64,000 bases of DNA. Origin: Bordetella sp. FB-8 (GTDB taxonomy: Bacteria > Pseudomonadota > Gammaproteobacteria > Burkholderiales > Burkholderiaceae_B). Below, piece by piece: positions 56,885 to 64,000 of this stretch; within the stretch, counting starts at the first letter, position 1, and every line of letters starts with the position of its first letter. The notes beneath the pieces were generated by a model. The model searched no databases. It saw nothing but the letters and a program-made list of their open reading frames with translations, and was not told the DNA's origin. The stretch covers positions 3,561,133-3,625,132 of the forward strand of contig NZ_KB907784.1 of the NCBI RefSeq assembly GCF_000382185.1, written 5' to 3'. A program made the position numbers and the translations under genes.

Positions 56885-59800
56885 TCCCGAAACCCCAAAC
56901 CGCCTCTTTGTTTGCCCGCGAGCAGTTCCGGATGACCCGCCTGCAGGTTTACAACTGGGGGACTTTCTCCGGCCTGCACGACGTGCCGATCAGCGAGCGA
57001 GGCTTTCTGTTTGTAGGTCGATCCGGCGCTGGGAAGTCAACGCTTCTCGATGCATTTTCGGCATTGCTGACGCCACCTCGCTGGATCGATTTCAACGCGG
57101 CTGCGCGCGAGGCGGACCGCAGTGGCCGTGACCGGAACCTCGTCACCTACATACGTGGTGCGTGGGCTGAACAGAAGGATGGGGAGTCGGGAGAAATCGC
57201 AACTCGCTACCTGCGCGCGGGGACGACCTGGTCTGCCTTGGCGCTGACCTACCAGAATGCGTTGGGTCAGTCTGTGGTGCTGGTTCAGGTGTTCTGGCTG
57301 CGAGGCAATGCGAACGGCAACGCCGACGTCAAACGCCACCACCTCGTCATGGAGCGGGCCTTTGACCTGCGCGAGCTCGAGGACTTCGGCCAATCCAACT
57401 TCGACATCCGTAAGCTCAAGCAGTCCTTCCCGGAGGCATTCGCCCGCGACGAATTTCGTCCCTATTGCGAACGGTTCTGTCGCCTGCTTGGCATCGAGAG
57501 CGAAATGGCGCTGCGTTTGCTGCACAAAACCCAGTCGGCCAAGAATCTCGGCGACCTCAATACCTTCCTGCGCGACTTCATGCTCGACAAGCCCGAGACC
57601 TTCGAGGTGGCGGATCGCTTGGTCAGCGAATTCGGCGAACTCAGTGCGGCCCACCAGGCAGTCGTCACGGCCCGCGAGCAGGTTCAAACGCTCGCGCCAG
57701 CGCGGGACCAGCACATCCGTAGGGACTCGTTGATGCTGCAGCGCAATGGCTTGGATGAGCTTCGACTGGGCGTGGACGGCTACCGAGAGACCCGCCGCAT
57801 TGATCTGCTCAAGCAGCATGTCGAATCCCTGCAGGTGCAAGCGAGTGGCACTGAAGGCGAAGTCAGTCGACGTCAAAGCACTCTGGATAACCATTCCACG
57901 ACCTTGCGCGATCTGGAGCGACAGCACCGTGAAGCAGGCGGTGATCAGATCGAGCAATGGGAAGCCGAGAAATTGGGGCTGGAGGGTCAGCGCACAGATC
58001 GCCTGCGCAAACGCGGTCAGGCCGAAGATGCGTGCAAGAAGCTGGGCTGGAGTCTCCCGGATTCGCCTCAATCTTTCGCTGAGCTGTTGGGCAGCGCGCG
58101 GCAGGAAGTCGAAAACTGGGAGCAGCGCAGCAACGATAGCCGCGCCGAGCAGTTCCGCCTGGACAGAGAAAAGAAGGATGCCGAGACCGCGTTTTCGCAA
58201 GCACTGAAAGAGGTGCAGGCACTTCAGCGCCAGCCATCGAACATTCCGGCGGACATGCTGGAAATGCGTCGAGACATCGCTGCCGCCATCGGAATCTCGG
58301 AGTCGGCGCTTCCCTTTGTTGGCGAACTCGTCGAGGTGAAGCCTGACGAGGCCGAATGGCAGGGAGCCATCGAGCGCGTACTGCACGGATTTGCGCTCTC
58401 ACTCCTGGTAGACGAACGCCAGTATTCGGCATTGGCCAATCACATCAACACCACCCACCTTGGGCAGCGCTTGGTGTATTACCGGACTGGCCGCCCGGAG
58501 ACGTGGCAGGCCAAGCCCATTGGTGCCAATTCGCTCGTCCTCAAGCTGAACGTCAAGGAGGGGACGTATGCCGATTGGCTCCAGGCCGAACTACGGCAAC
58601 GCTTCGATTACGCGTGCGTCGACTCTATTCAGTCCTTCAGGAGCGCAGATCGAGCCATCACCCGTGAAGGCCAGGTCAAGCACAGCAAAACCCGGCACGA
58701 AAAAGACGACCGTAGAAGTGTCGGCGACCGACGAAACTGGGTGCTCGGATTCGATAACCGGGAGAAGCTCGAGCTCTTTCAAGCTCAGGCGCAGGAACTG
58801 GCTGACACCATTTCTCGCCTCGGCGGGGAGATCGACAAACTCTCCGACCAAGACAAGAATCGTGCGACCCGAGCGATACAGTGCCAAACCCTGGTGAATC
58901 TCCAGTGGCAAGAAATAGATCTGCTCCCATTGCTGGATCGCATTTCCACCATTGAGCGACAGATCCGCGAAGCGCGGGAAGGCAATACAGCCCTACTGCA
59001 AATCAGTCAACGGATCGACAAGCAAAAGGACCTGGTTGAGCAGGCTGACAAGGATCTCCGCGAAGCCAAGGTCGCGCATGACTCAGTTCTCAAGCAGATC
59101 AAAGACAGCACGCAAAAGCTCGAATCCCTCCTTCAAGATGCTTCCAGAGTTTCATTGACCCCCCACCAGATCAAGGGGCTCGACGAACGATTCACCCAGC
59201 AGTCAGACGTGATCAGGCTCGAAAGCCTCGACAAGGTAACAACTGCTGTTGAGAGAGGGCTCAACACAGAAATCAGTGAGATCAAAGATAAGATCGCCGA
59301 GTGCGAGAAAGAAATAGAAGCACGCTTTGCCGATTTCAAACGGCAATGGCCGATGGACGCGGGCGATATGGACACGAGCCTTGCCAGCGCGCCAGACTTC
59401 TTCGCCAAACTGGTTCGGCTGGAGACGGATGGTCTGCCCGCCTATGAGCAGCGGTTCTTTGAATTGCTGCAGAACCAAAGTCACCAGAATCTGGCGGCGC
59501 TTTCCACCTACCTGAACGATGCGCGTAAGGCGATCCTGGAACGGATGGATCTGGTCAACGACAGCCTTGGCCAGGTGCCCTTCAACCAGAGCGCCAATCA
59601 ACGCACTTATCTCCACATCGACGCCAGTGACCGGCAGCTTGTCGACGTCAAGGAGTTCAAGCAGGAGATCCAGCAGGCGCTGAGCCATGCATGGACGGAG
59701 GATCGCGAGTTTGCCGAGGCACGGTTTCTGGCCTTGCGACGACTTGTTGATCGACTCGCCAGTCAGGACCCCGAGCAAAAGCGCTGGCGTGAGACTGTGC

Positions 59801-60255
59801 TCGATGTTCGACAGCATGTCGAGTTCATCGGACGGGAAATCGATGAAAGCGGTGTCGAGATCGAGATCTACCGCAGCGGAGCAGGCAAGTCTGGCGGCCA
59901 ACGGCAGAAGCTAGCCACCACGTGCTTGGCCGCAGCCCTGCGATATCAACTGGGCGGGAACGACCACGGCGTGCCGATGTACGCGCCCGTCGTGCTGGAT
60001 GAAGCCTTCGACAAGGCGGATAATGAGTTCACCGCTTTGGCGATGAACATCTTTACCAATTTCGGATTCCAGATGGTGGTCGCTACGCCGTTGAAGTCAG
60101 TCATGACCCTTGAACCATTCATCGGTGGTGCCTGTTTCGTGGATATCAGCGATCGGCGAGTCTCAGGCGTCCTGCTGATCGAGTACGACGGTGATCGTCA
60201 GCGGTTGAAGCTGCCAGAGCACGCACGAGAGGAGGCTAGCGTTGAAGCTTCCTGA
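56881..60255 (+). CDS. jetC: Wadjet system protein JetC (SMC/MukB-like ATPase)
   Basis: An 1124-residue SMC-like ATPase. N-terminal head: MTRLQVYNWGTFSGLHDVPI and Walker A GRSGAGKS at residues 46-53. Two long coiled-coil arms flank a central hinge (about residues 470-590, around LPFVGELVEVKPDEAEWQGA). C-terminal head: signature SGGQRQKLATTCLAAALRY (1004 on) and Walker B VVLDEAFDKAD with Asp1040-Glu1041. All ATPase residues are present. With JetA/JetB it would form the loop-extruding complex that senses circular plasmid DNA. Confidence 0.95.
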   Translation: MIPKPQTASLFAREQFRMTRLQVYNWGTFSGLHDVPISERGFLFVGRSGAGKSTLLDAFSALLTPPRWIDFNAAAREADRSGRDRNLVTYIRGAWAEQKDGESGEIATRYLRAGTTWSALALTYQNALGQSVVLVQVFWLRGNANGNADVKRHHLVMERAFDLRELEDFGQSNFDIRKLKQSFPEAFARDEFRPYCERFCRLLGIESEMALRLLHKTQSAKNLGDLNTFLRDFMLDKPETFEVADRLVSEFGELSAAHQAVVTAREQVQTLAPARDQHIRRDSLMLQRNGLDELRLGVDGYRETRRIDLLKQHVESLQVQASGTEGEVSRRQSTLDNHSTTLRDLERQHREAGGDQIEQWEAEKLGLEGQRTDRLRKRGQAEDACKKLGWSLPDSPQSFAELLGSARQEVENWEQRSNDSRAEQFRLDREKKDAETAFSQALKEVQALQRQPSNIPADMLEMRRDIAAAIGISESALPFVGELVEVKPDEAEWQGAIERVLHGFALSLLVDERQYSALANHINTTHLGQRLVYYRTGRPETWQAKPIGANSLVLKLNVKEGTYADWLQAELRQRFDYACVDSIQSFRSADRAITREGQVKHSKTRHEKDDRRSVGDRRNWVLGFDNREKLELFQAQAQELADTISRLGGEIDKLSDQDKNRATRAIQCQTLVNLQWQEIDLLPLLDRISTIERQIREAREGNTALLQISQRIDKQKDLVEQADKDLREAKVAHDSVLKQIKDSTQKLESLLQDASRVSLTPHQIKGLDERFTQQSDVIRLESLDKVTTAVERGLNTEISEIKDKIAECEKEIEARFADFKRQWPMDAGDMDTSLASAPDFFAKLVRLETDGLPAYEQRFFELLQNQSHQNLAALSTYLNDARKAILERMDLVNDSLGQVPFNQSANQRTYLHIDASDRQLVDVKEFKQEIQQALSHAWTEDREFAEARFLALRRLVDRLASQDPEQKRWRETVLDVRQHVEFIGREIDESGVEIEIYRSGAGKSGGQRQKLATTCLAAALRYQLGGNDHGVPMYAPVVLDEAFDKADNEFTALAMNIFTNFGFQMVVATPLKSVMTLEPFIGGACFVDISDRRVSGVLLIEYDGDRQRLKLPEHAREEASVEAS

Positions 60256-61405
60256 AGATGTTCGGCAGCTTCTTGCCCGTCGCTTTCAAAGCAAGCACCG
60301 CGAATGGTTGATCGGTGATCCGGGCGAGGTCCAATGGCCGCTGGAAGTTCCGCTCGGCATTCCGACGGAGCAGGCTGCACTGAGACAAGTCGACGGCGTT
60401 CGTGCTTGGGTGAGCGCATGGCAAGGCTGGCAAGGGGTCGGCACACTATCTTGGTGTGAGCGGCGATGGAAAGCGCTTGGCGTTCAGCGACTGCCAGAGA
60501 AACTGGCGTTACGAGGCCCTGAAGATGTTGCCCTGTGGATCGGTGCATCCGCACGGTGGGTTCGCGCCCTGTCTCGGTATCAGACGCTCACTGCTCTCTG
60601 GCCGGTACTTGCGCAGCAGTTGCCGAGATATTTTGATGTCCTCGCTGACTACCGCGATGCCGATTTCCATCGACTGGCAGAGATGTTGGATTGGATCAAT
60701 CGCAATCCGAAATCGAATCTCTACCCACGACAAATTCCGGTTGCCGGTGCCGACAGCAAATGGCTGGATTCTCGAAAGGGCATCATCTCTGACTTGATTG
60801 CAACGCTCCAGGGTGACCCAACAGGAGAGCGCGACTTCTTCTGGCGCTGCGGCTTGAGGGCACAGCCGCAGTTATTGCGCATGCGCGTTCTAGACCCGGA
60901 GTTAAGAACCCGTTTGGGCGGTCTTGGCGATATCTCCGCTCCCTGTGAGGAGTTCGCAAGCATTGGTGTACGACCAAAGCATGTCTTCGTTGTTGAGAAC
61001 CTTCAAACTGGCCTTGCTTTTGATGATCTACCAGGGGCAGTTGTGATCATGCGACTAGGCTACGCGGTTGACGTTTTGGGACAGCTTCCATGGCTACAAC
61101 AGGCGCAATGTATCTACTGGGGTGACATCGATACTCATGGCTTTGCCATTCTTAATCGAGCCAGAACATACATCCCAAGCCTGAAGGCCGTGCTGATGGA
61201 TGAGTCAACGCTGATGAGTCATCGCGATTTATGGGTCGAGGAGAAAGACCAGCACTCTTCCACAGAACTCCCACTACTCACCAATACCGAACAAAGGCTC
61301 TACCAGTCGATTAAAGGAAATGCCTGGGACCAACAAGTCCGCCTCGAACAGGAGCGGATACGCTGGGATGTGGCGTGGAATGCCATACAGGAAAGTATTC
61401 GATGA
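60242..61405 (+). CDS. jetD: Wadjet system protein JetD (toprim nuclease, DUF3322/DUF2220)
   Basis: A 387-residue protein: N-terminal DUF3322 part (EWLIGDPGEVQWPLEVPLGI, WCERRWKALGVQRLPEKLAL) and a C-terminal toprim/topo VI-like domain (DUF2220) with Glu252 in HVFVVENLQTGLAF and Asp295/Asp297 in IYWGDIDTHGFAILNRAR. These acidic residues chelate the catalytic metal for plasmid cleavage. Start is TTG 60242, overlapping jetC, with AGGAGG 6 bases upstream. Intact, so the operon looks active. Confidence 0.95.
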   Translation: MKLPEDVRQLLARRFQSKHREWLIGDPGEVQWPLEVPLGIPTEQAALRQVDGVRAWVSAWQGWQGVGTLSWCERRWKALGVQRLPEKLALRGPEDVALWIGASARWVRALSRYQTLTALWPVLAQQLPRYFDVLADYRDADFHRLAEMLDWINRNPKSNLYPRQIPVAGADSKWLDSRKGIISDLIATLQGDPTGERDFFWRCGLRAQPQLLRMRVLDPELRTRLGGLGDISAPCEEFASIGVRPKHVFVVENLQTGLAFDDLPGAVVIMRLGYAVDVLGQLPWLQQAQCIYWGDIDTHGFAILNRARTYIPSLKAVLMDESTLMSHRDLWVEEKDQHSSTELPLLTNTEQRLYQSIKGNAWDQQVRLEQERIRWDVAWNAIQESIR

Positions 61406-61431
61406 TCCAGGATCAGGGAGGTCAGTGGTGA

Positions 61432-61937
61432 GTGGAAATCGATGGGACCAGTCGGGTGTACCCCACAAGGGATGGCACTGCGTTGACGTGGTCGACCTGC
61501 GGGCCGACGGTCGCGTCCGCAGGCGAGACCGACTCCGCGACCTGCCAAATGTGCGGCAACGAGAAGATCCGCTACGTCCACATCATGGAGCATCCAGATC
61601 TGGACGAGAGCTTCGACGTAGGGTGCGTCTGCGCCGAGAAGATGAGCGGCGACTACGAGGGGCCGAAACGGCGTGAGGCTAAGTTGCGCAACCGCGCAGC
61701 ACGCCGGACCCGATGGCTGCAGCGCAAGTGGCGGGTGTCCCCAAGGGGAACAGCTTTCTGAACGTCGATGGGCACAACCTCGGCGTCCACATGAACAAGT
61801 TTAAGCGCTGGGGCTACCGGATCGGCAGCCGGTTCAGCACCAAGACCTACACAACCAAGGACGAAGCCAAGCTGGCCCTTTTCGATGACTTCTGGGCCGC
61901 GACCCAGGATGACGACCGGCTGTGGGCTTCGGACTGA
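61432..61937 (+). pseudogene. Frameshifted zinc-ribbon protein downstream of jetD
   Basis: Two overlapping frames look like one protein of about 168 residues. The first (61432-61761) has a Cys-rich CQMCGNEKIRYVHIMEH and DVGCVCAEKM, then a basic RREAKLRNRAARRTRWLQRK; it runs off at RVSPRGTAF. The other frame continues GVPKGNSFLNVDGHNLGVHM and YRIGSRFSTKTYTTKDEAKL to 61937. One base is missing around 61737-61745 (TCCCC/AAGGGG), either mutation, sequencing error or, less likely, recoding. Starts 27 bases after jetD, so possibly co-transcribed. Function unknown. Confidence 0.7.
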
Positions 61938-61983
61938 TTCCAGCAGGCTGGCGGACCAGTCGTAGACCAGGACACATCAAACA

Positions 61984-62139
61984 ATGAAAACAGACTTGAT
62001 CGAAAAGTACGAGCCGATTCTTTGTGGGCTTATGCCTCCGGTAGTGCGCGATCTGCGCCTGTTGATGGATGCAAGCGGCGACGTGAAGATCTATTACGCG
62101 CCATTCGAGTACATCAACCCCAGTGCGCGGATCGTTCTA
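61984..62139 (+). pseudogene. 5' fragment of a gene cut by the IS5-type element
   Basis: 52 native codons (MKTDLIEKYEPILCGLMPPV, then DVKIYYAPFEYINPSARIVL) before the IS end at 62140; the frame runs into the IS to 62190. The YYAPFEYINPSARIVL region recalls uracil-DNA-glycosylase-like hypothetical proteins, from memory and weakly. The rest of the gene is not found beyond the IS. Confidence 0.6.
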
Positions 62140-62966
62140 GGGCCTGTTAACACAAAACACGAAGACCATCGACAACCAGCACGAAGCTGAGAAAGCCGAG
62201 GAACATCGCATCGAGTTTTTCGAAGCGAGAAAATATCCTCCGAAACCCTTTTAAGCGGCGAAACAAGCGCTCGACTTCGTTGCGGCGCTTGTACATCTCT
62301 CGGTCGTATTCCCAGGGTTCGATGCGGGTGCTGATCGGTGGGACCACTGGGATAAAACCGAGGTCCAGAGCGAGCTGACGCGTCTGGTTGCCTTCATAGG
62401 CCCGGTCCATCAGCAAGTGAATGGGACGACTCGTTGCGCCCAGGCTCGCGAGCAACCGCCTACCTTCTGGCGCATCGTGCGCCTGCCCGGGGGACAAGCC
62501 AAACGTTACGGCCGTTCGAGCATCCGCGGCAACCATATGAATCTTGGTGTTCCATCCGCCTCGGGACTTGCCGATAGCCTGGGGGCCGTTTTTTTTAGCG
62601 CACCTGTCCCATCGGGATGCACCTTGATGCTGGTGCTGTCCAGCGACACCGCCTCGATCTTGATGCGCACGACCTGCTCGCGCTGCAGTTGCTCGAACAT
62701 CTTGTCCAGTACACCCGACTGGGTCCAGCGACGCATGCGCGTGTAGATCGTGTGCCAGTTGCCGAACCGCTTTGGCAGGCCCCGCCACTTGCAGCCATGT
62801 TCTGCAACGTACAGCATCGCGTTGACCACTTGCAAATTGGTCATGCTGACGTTGCCTCGCTGCTTGGGCAGACAATGTTCGACAAGGGCAAATTGCTCAG
62901 GTGTGATCTCCATGAACAACACTATCACGCATCCGAGGCATTAATTCAATTAGTGTTAACACGCCC
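62140..62966 (-). mobile_element. IS5-family insertion sequence (IS427-like)
   Basis: 827 bases with ends GGGCCTGTTAACAC and GGGCGTGTTAACAC as terminal repeats. CTA stands outside both ends, consistent with the CTAG target (TA duplication) of the IS427 group. Encodes one transposase made by a -1 frameshift. It separates two unrelated gene stumps. Confidence 0.92.
62147..62913 (-). CDS. IS5-family transposase (-1 ribosomal frameshift)
   Basis: First frame (62506-62913, 135 residues, MEITPEQFALVEHCLPKQRG) and second frame (to 62147) join at A8 on the coding strand (T8 at 62589-62596). DDE residues: AVSLDSTSIKVHPDG, LMDRAYEGNQTRQL and YKRRNEVERLFRRLKGFRRI. Typical IS427-type arrangement and probably functional. 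Confidence 0.9.
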
Positions 62967-63190
62967 TAGCCCGTGGTCTTACTTTCCCATCGGACAGGGA
63001 ACACATCGGTACGGCCGCGGAAGAGCCGTCGGAAGATAGCGACCTTCTCGTCGGTGGACAGTCTCGATGGCTCGACGGGCGGTGCGGACGGCTGCTGCTG
63101 TGCCCGCCATTCGATGCCGTGCGATTCGAGCAGCGCGATCAGCCGGCCGTTCTCCGCGCGCAGCGTGGTGAACTCATCACTGTCCGCCAT
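62967..63190 (-). pseudogene. TOTE conflict system primase/helicase protein, N-terminal fragment
   Basis: About 74 native codons: coiled-coil start MADSDEFTTLRAENGRLIAL, then RLSTDEKVAIFRRLFRGRTD and VFPVRWESKTTG, after which the IS begins. This is the N-terminal signature of archaeo-eukaryotic primase/DEAD-helicase proteins of TOTE conflict systems. The primase, helicase and nuclease domains are missing. It overlaps the upstream 182-residue gene by 14 bases. Confidence 0.75.
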
Positions 63191-63725
63191 CAAATCCATG
63201 CTCGACCAGCAGGTCGTCCATGTCGTCACCAACGCCATAACCCAAGTTGTGGCCGAGGCTTCGGACAGCAGCGAGGCGACCCAACAATGCGTACCTGCGT
63301 CCCTCGGGCAAAGCGTCGATCAATTTCAACGCCTGCCCGAACATACGCACCAGGGCGTCGAAGTAGCCCTCGTCCTGCGAACCGACATCGTTGCTAAAGC
63401 CCGCCGCCCGCTCGCAGAAAAATACCATCAGCTCGGCCAGGCTCTCCGGCTGACCGATGGCCTTCTTGTAATCCGCGATGGCCTTTTTGGCCTTCGCGAC
63501 CGAGGTGTCCTGATTCTTGAACACATCGGGCCAAAGCCAGCGGTCGATGGTTACCTTATACGGCTTCAGCACATCGTCGCCGAGCCCGAAGCGCGCGTGC
63601 AGGAACGCCTGGTTATCTTTGCTGGCGGCGTAGAGGTCCTGCAGCAGGCCGATCAAGCCCGAACGCTCGAAGTCGGCAAGCTTCTCCTTGACGTCGCTCC
63701 ACCCCGGCGCTTTCTTTGCAGCCAT
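63177..63725 (-). CDS. Hypothetical protein, TOTE-linked
   Basis: A 182-residue alpha-helical, intact protein: WSDVKEKLADFERSGLIGLL, LHARFGLGDDVLKPYKVTID, KAKKAIADYKKAIGQPESLA and MFGQALKLIDALPEGRRYAL. I recognise it only as a protein seen beside TOTE-type genes or other defence genes; no catalytic motif is evident. The ATG at 63725 lies 2 bases after the stop of the small frameshifted gene upstream. Confidence 0.75.
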   Translation of the reverse strand: MAAKKAPGWSDVKEKLADFERSGLIGLLQDLYAASKDNQAFLHARFGLGDDVLKPYKVTIDRWLWPDVFKNQDTSVAKAKKAIADYKKAIGQPESLAELMVFFCERAAGFSNDVGSQDEGYFDALVRMFGQALKLIDALPEGRRYALLGRLAAVRSLGHNLGYGVGDDMDDLLVEHGFDGGQ

Positions 63726-63727
63726 GC

Positions 63728-63879
63728 TCACGTGTTCTCCAGCTTCAGCAGTTCCTTGGCGGCATCCTCCCGCGCCAGAACGCGGCCTCGTTCTGCCCGA
63801 GCGAATGGCGGTAAAAATCGGCGTCAATCCAGCAACGCTGGGATGCCGTCAAAAATACCGTCAAAAAGTAGCGCAGCAT
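63728..63879 (-). pseudogene. Small frameshifted gene upstream of the 182-residue protein
   Basis: Starting with ATG 63879 the frame reads MLRYFLTVFLTASQRCWIDA, DFYRHSLGQNEAAFWR, then turns into an unrelated end (GRMPPRNC). A different frame continues REDAAKELLKLENT and stops 2 bases before the next ATG, the expected coupled end. The 152-base length is off by two, consistent with two extra bases (or one lost) near 63770. Function unknown. Confidence 0.5.
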
Positions 63880-64000
63880 TCTTCGCTGATCACTTCGAAA
63901 GGTTTTTTACTGCAACAAAAAATCCATATCTTTCAATAGCTTAGAGTTTTCGAGAAGCACCATTGATATCGTGCTCACGTACATCAAAAATCGATATAAA

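Noticed and set aside
61737-61745. Programmed frameshift in the zinc-ribbon gene
   Set aside because: The TCCCCAAGGGG stretch does not contain an X XXY YYZ slippery heptamer in the right frame; a simple one-base loss is more likely.
50531-64000. Second copy of the ssrA 3' end as an island border, or an integrase gene
   Set aside because: None was seen in this window; the border may lie beyond 64000.
1-64000. CRISPR arrays, tRNA and rRNA genes
   Set aside because: No regularly spaced repeats and no tRNA- or rRNA-like stretch except tmRNA were found by eye.

Overview
The window is a GC-rich beta-proteobacterial chromosome segment, most like Bordetella or Achromobacter (Alcaligenaceae). Supporting this are two Bug-type solute-binding proteins, a small OmpA of about 190 residues, a tmRNA with the tag ANDERFALAA, a GyrA with Gln83 in the quinolone pocket, and the gene order gyrA-serC-pheA-hisC-tyrA-aroA-cmk-rpsA-ihfB followed by lapAB-hldE1-hldD.

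Layout. 1-5.4 kb: a plus-strand catabolic cluster (RraA/aldolase-like protein cut by the window edge, 2-hydroxyacid dehydrogenase, cyclase-family hydrolase, two Bug proteins, SMP-30-like lactonase). 5.5-18.9 kb: mostly minus-strand housekeeping genes (Nudix CoA pyrophosphatase, rplS, an SOS-boxed radical SAM protein, a GtrII-like membrane glucosyltransferase, 1-Cys peroxiredoxin, acyl-CoA dehydrogenase, etfAB, a deacetylase-fold protein), with mltB on plus, then cysM and a ComEA-like protein. 18.9-35.1 kb: heptose and LPS-assembly genes (hldD, hldE1, lapB, lapA), a plus-strand tartrate-dehydrogenase-like gene, then ihfB-rpsA-cmk and the aromatic/serine block down from gyrA. 35.1-40 kb: ompA, ubiG-gph, ahpC-ahpF. 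40-47.4 kb: a GabR/MocR regulator divergent from gabT and a polyamine-type ABC transporter. 47.4-50.5 kb: a GGDEF-EAL protein and ssrA (tmRNA).

From the 3' end of ssrA to the window end the DNA is accessory. It holds a truncated IS3-type remnant cut by a complete IS3-family element, a toxin gene cut by that IS with an intact Phd-like antitoxin, a truncated NERD(-kinase) gene, a WYL regulator and, divergent from it, a complete four-gene jetABCD operon (type I Wadjet / MksFEBG-like SMC anti-plasmid system). Behind it lie a frameshifted zinc-ribbon gene, an IS5-family element (IS427-like) sitting between two gene stumps, one of them the N-terminus of a TOTE-type primase/helicase protein, an intact 182-residue unknown protein and a small frameshifted ORF. 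The picture is a decaying defence island in which Wadjet is the only multi-gene system still intact.

How it works together: the minus-strand core is organised in tightly coupled operons with overlapping stop and start codons. The Wadjet genes are also overlapped (14, 4 and 14 bases), consistent with coordinated production of a JetABC SMC complex plus the JetD nuclease, probably controlled by the divergent WYL protein. No CRISPR array, tRNA or rRNA gene was seen.
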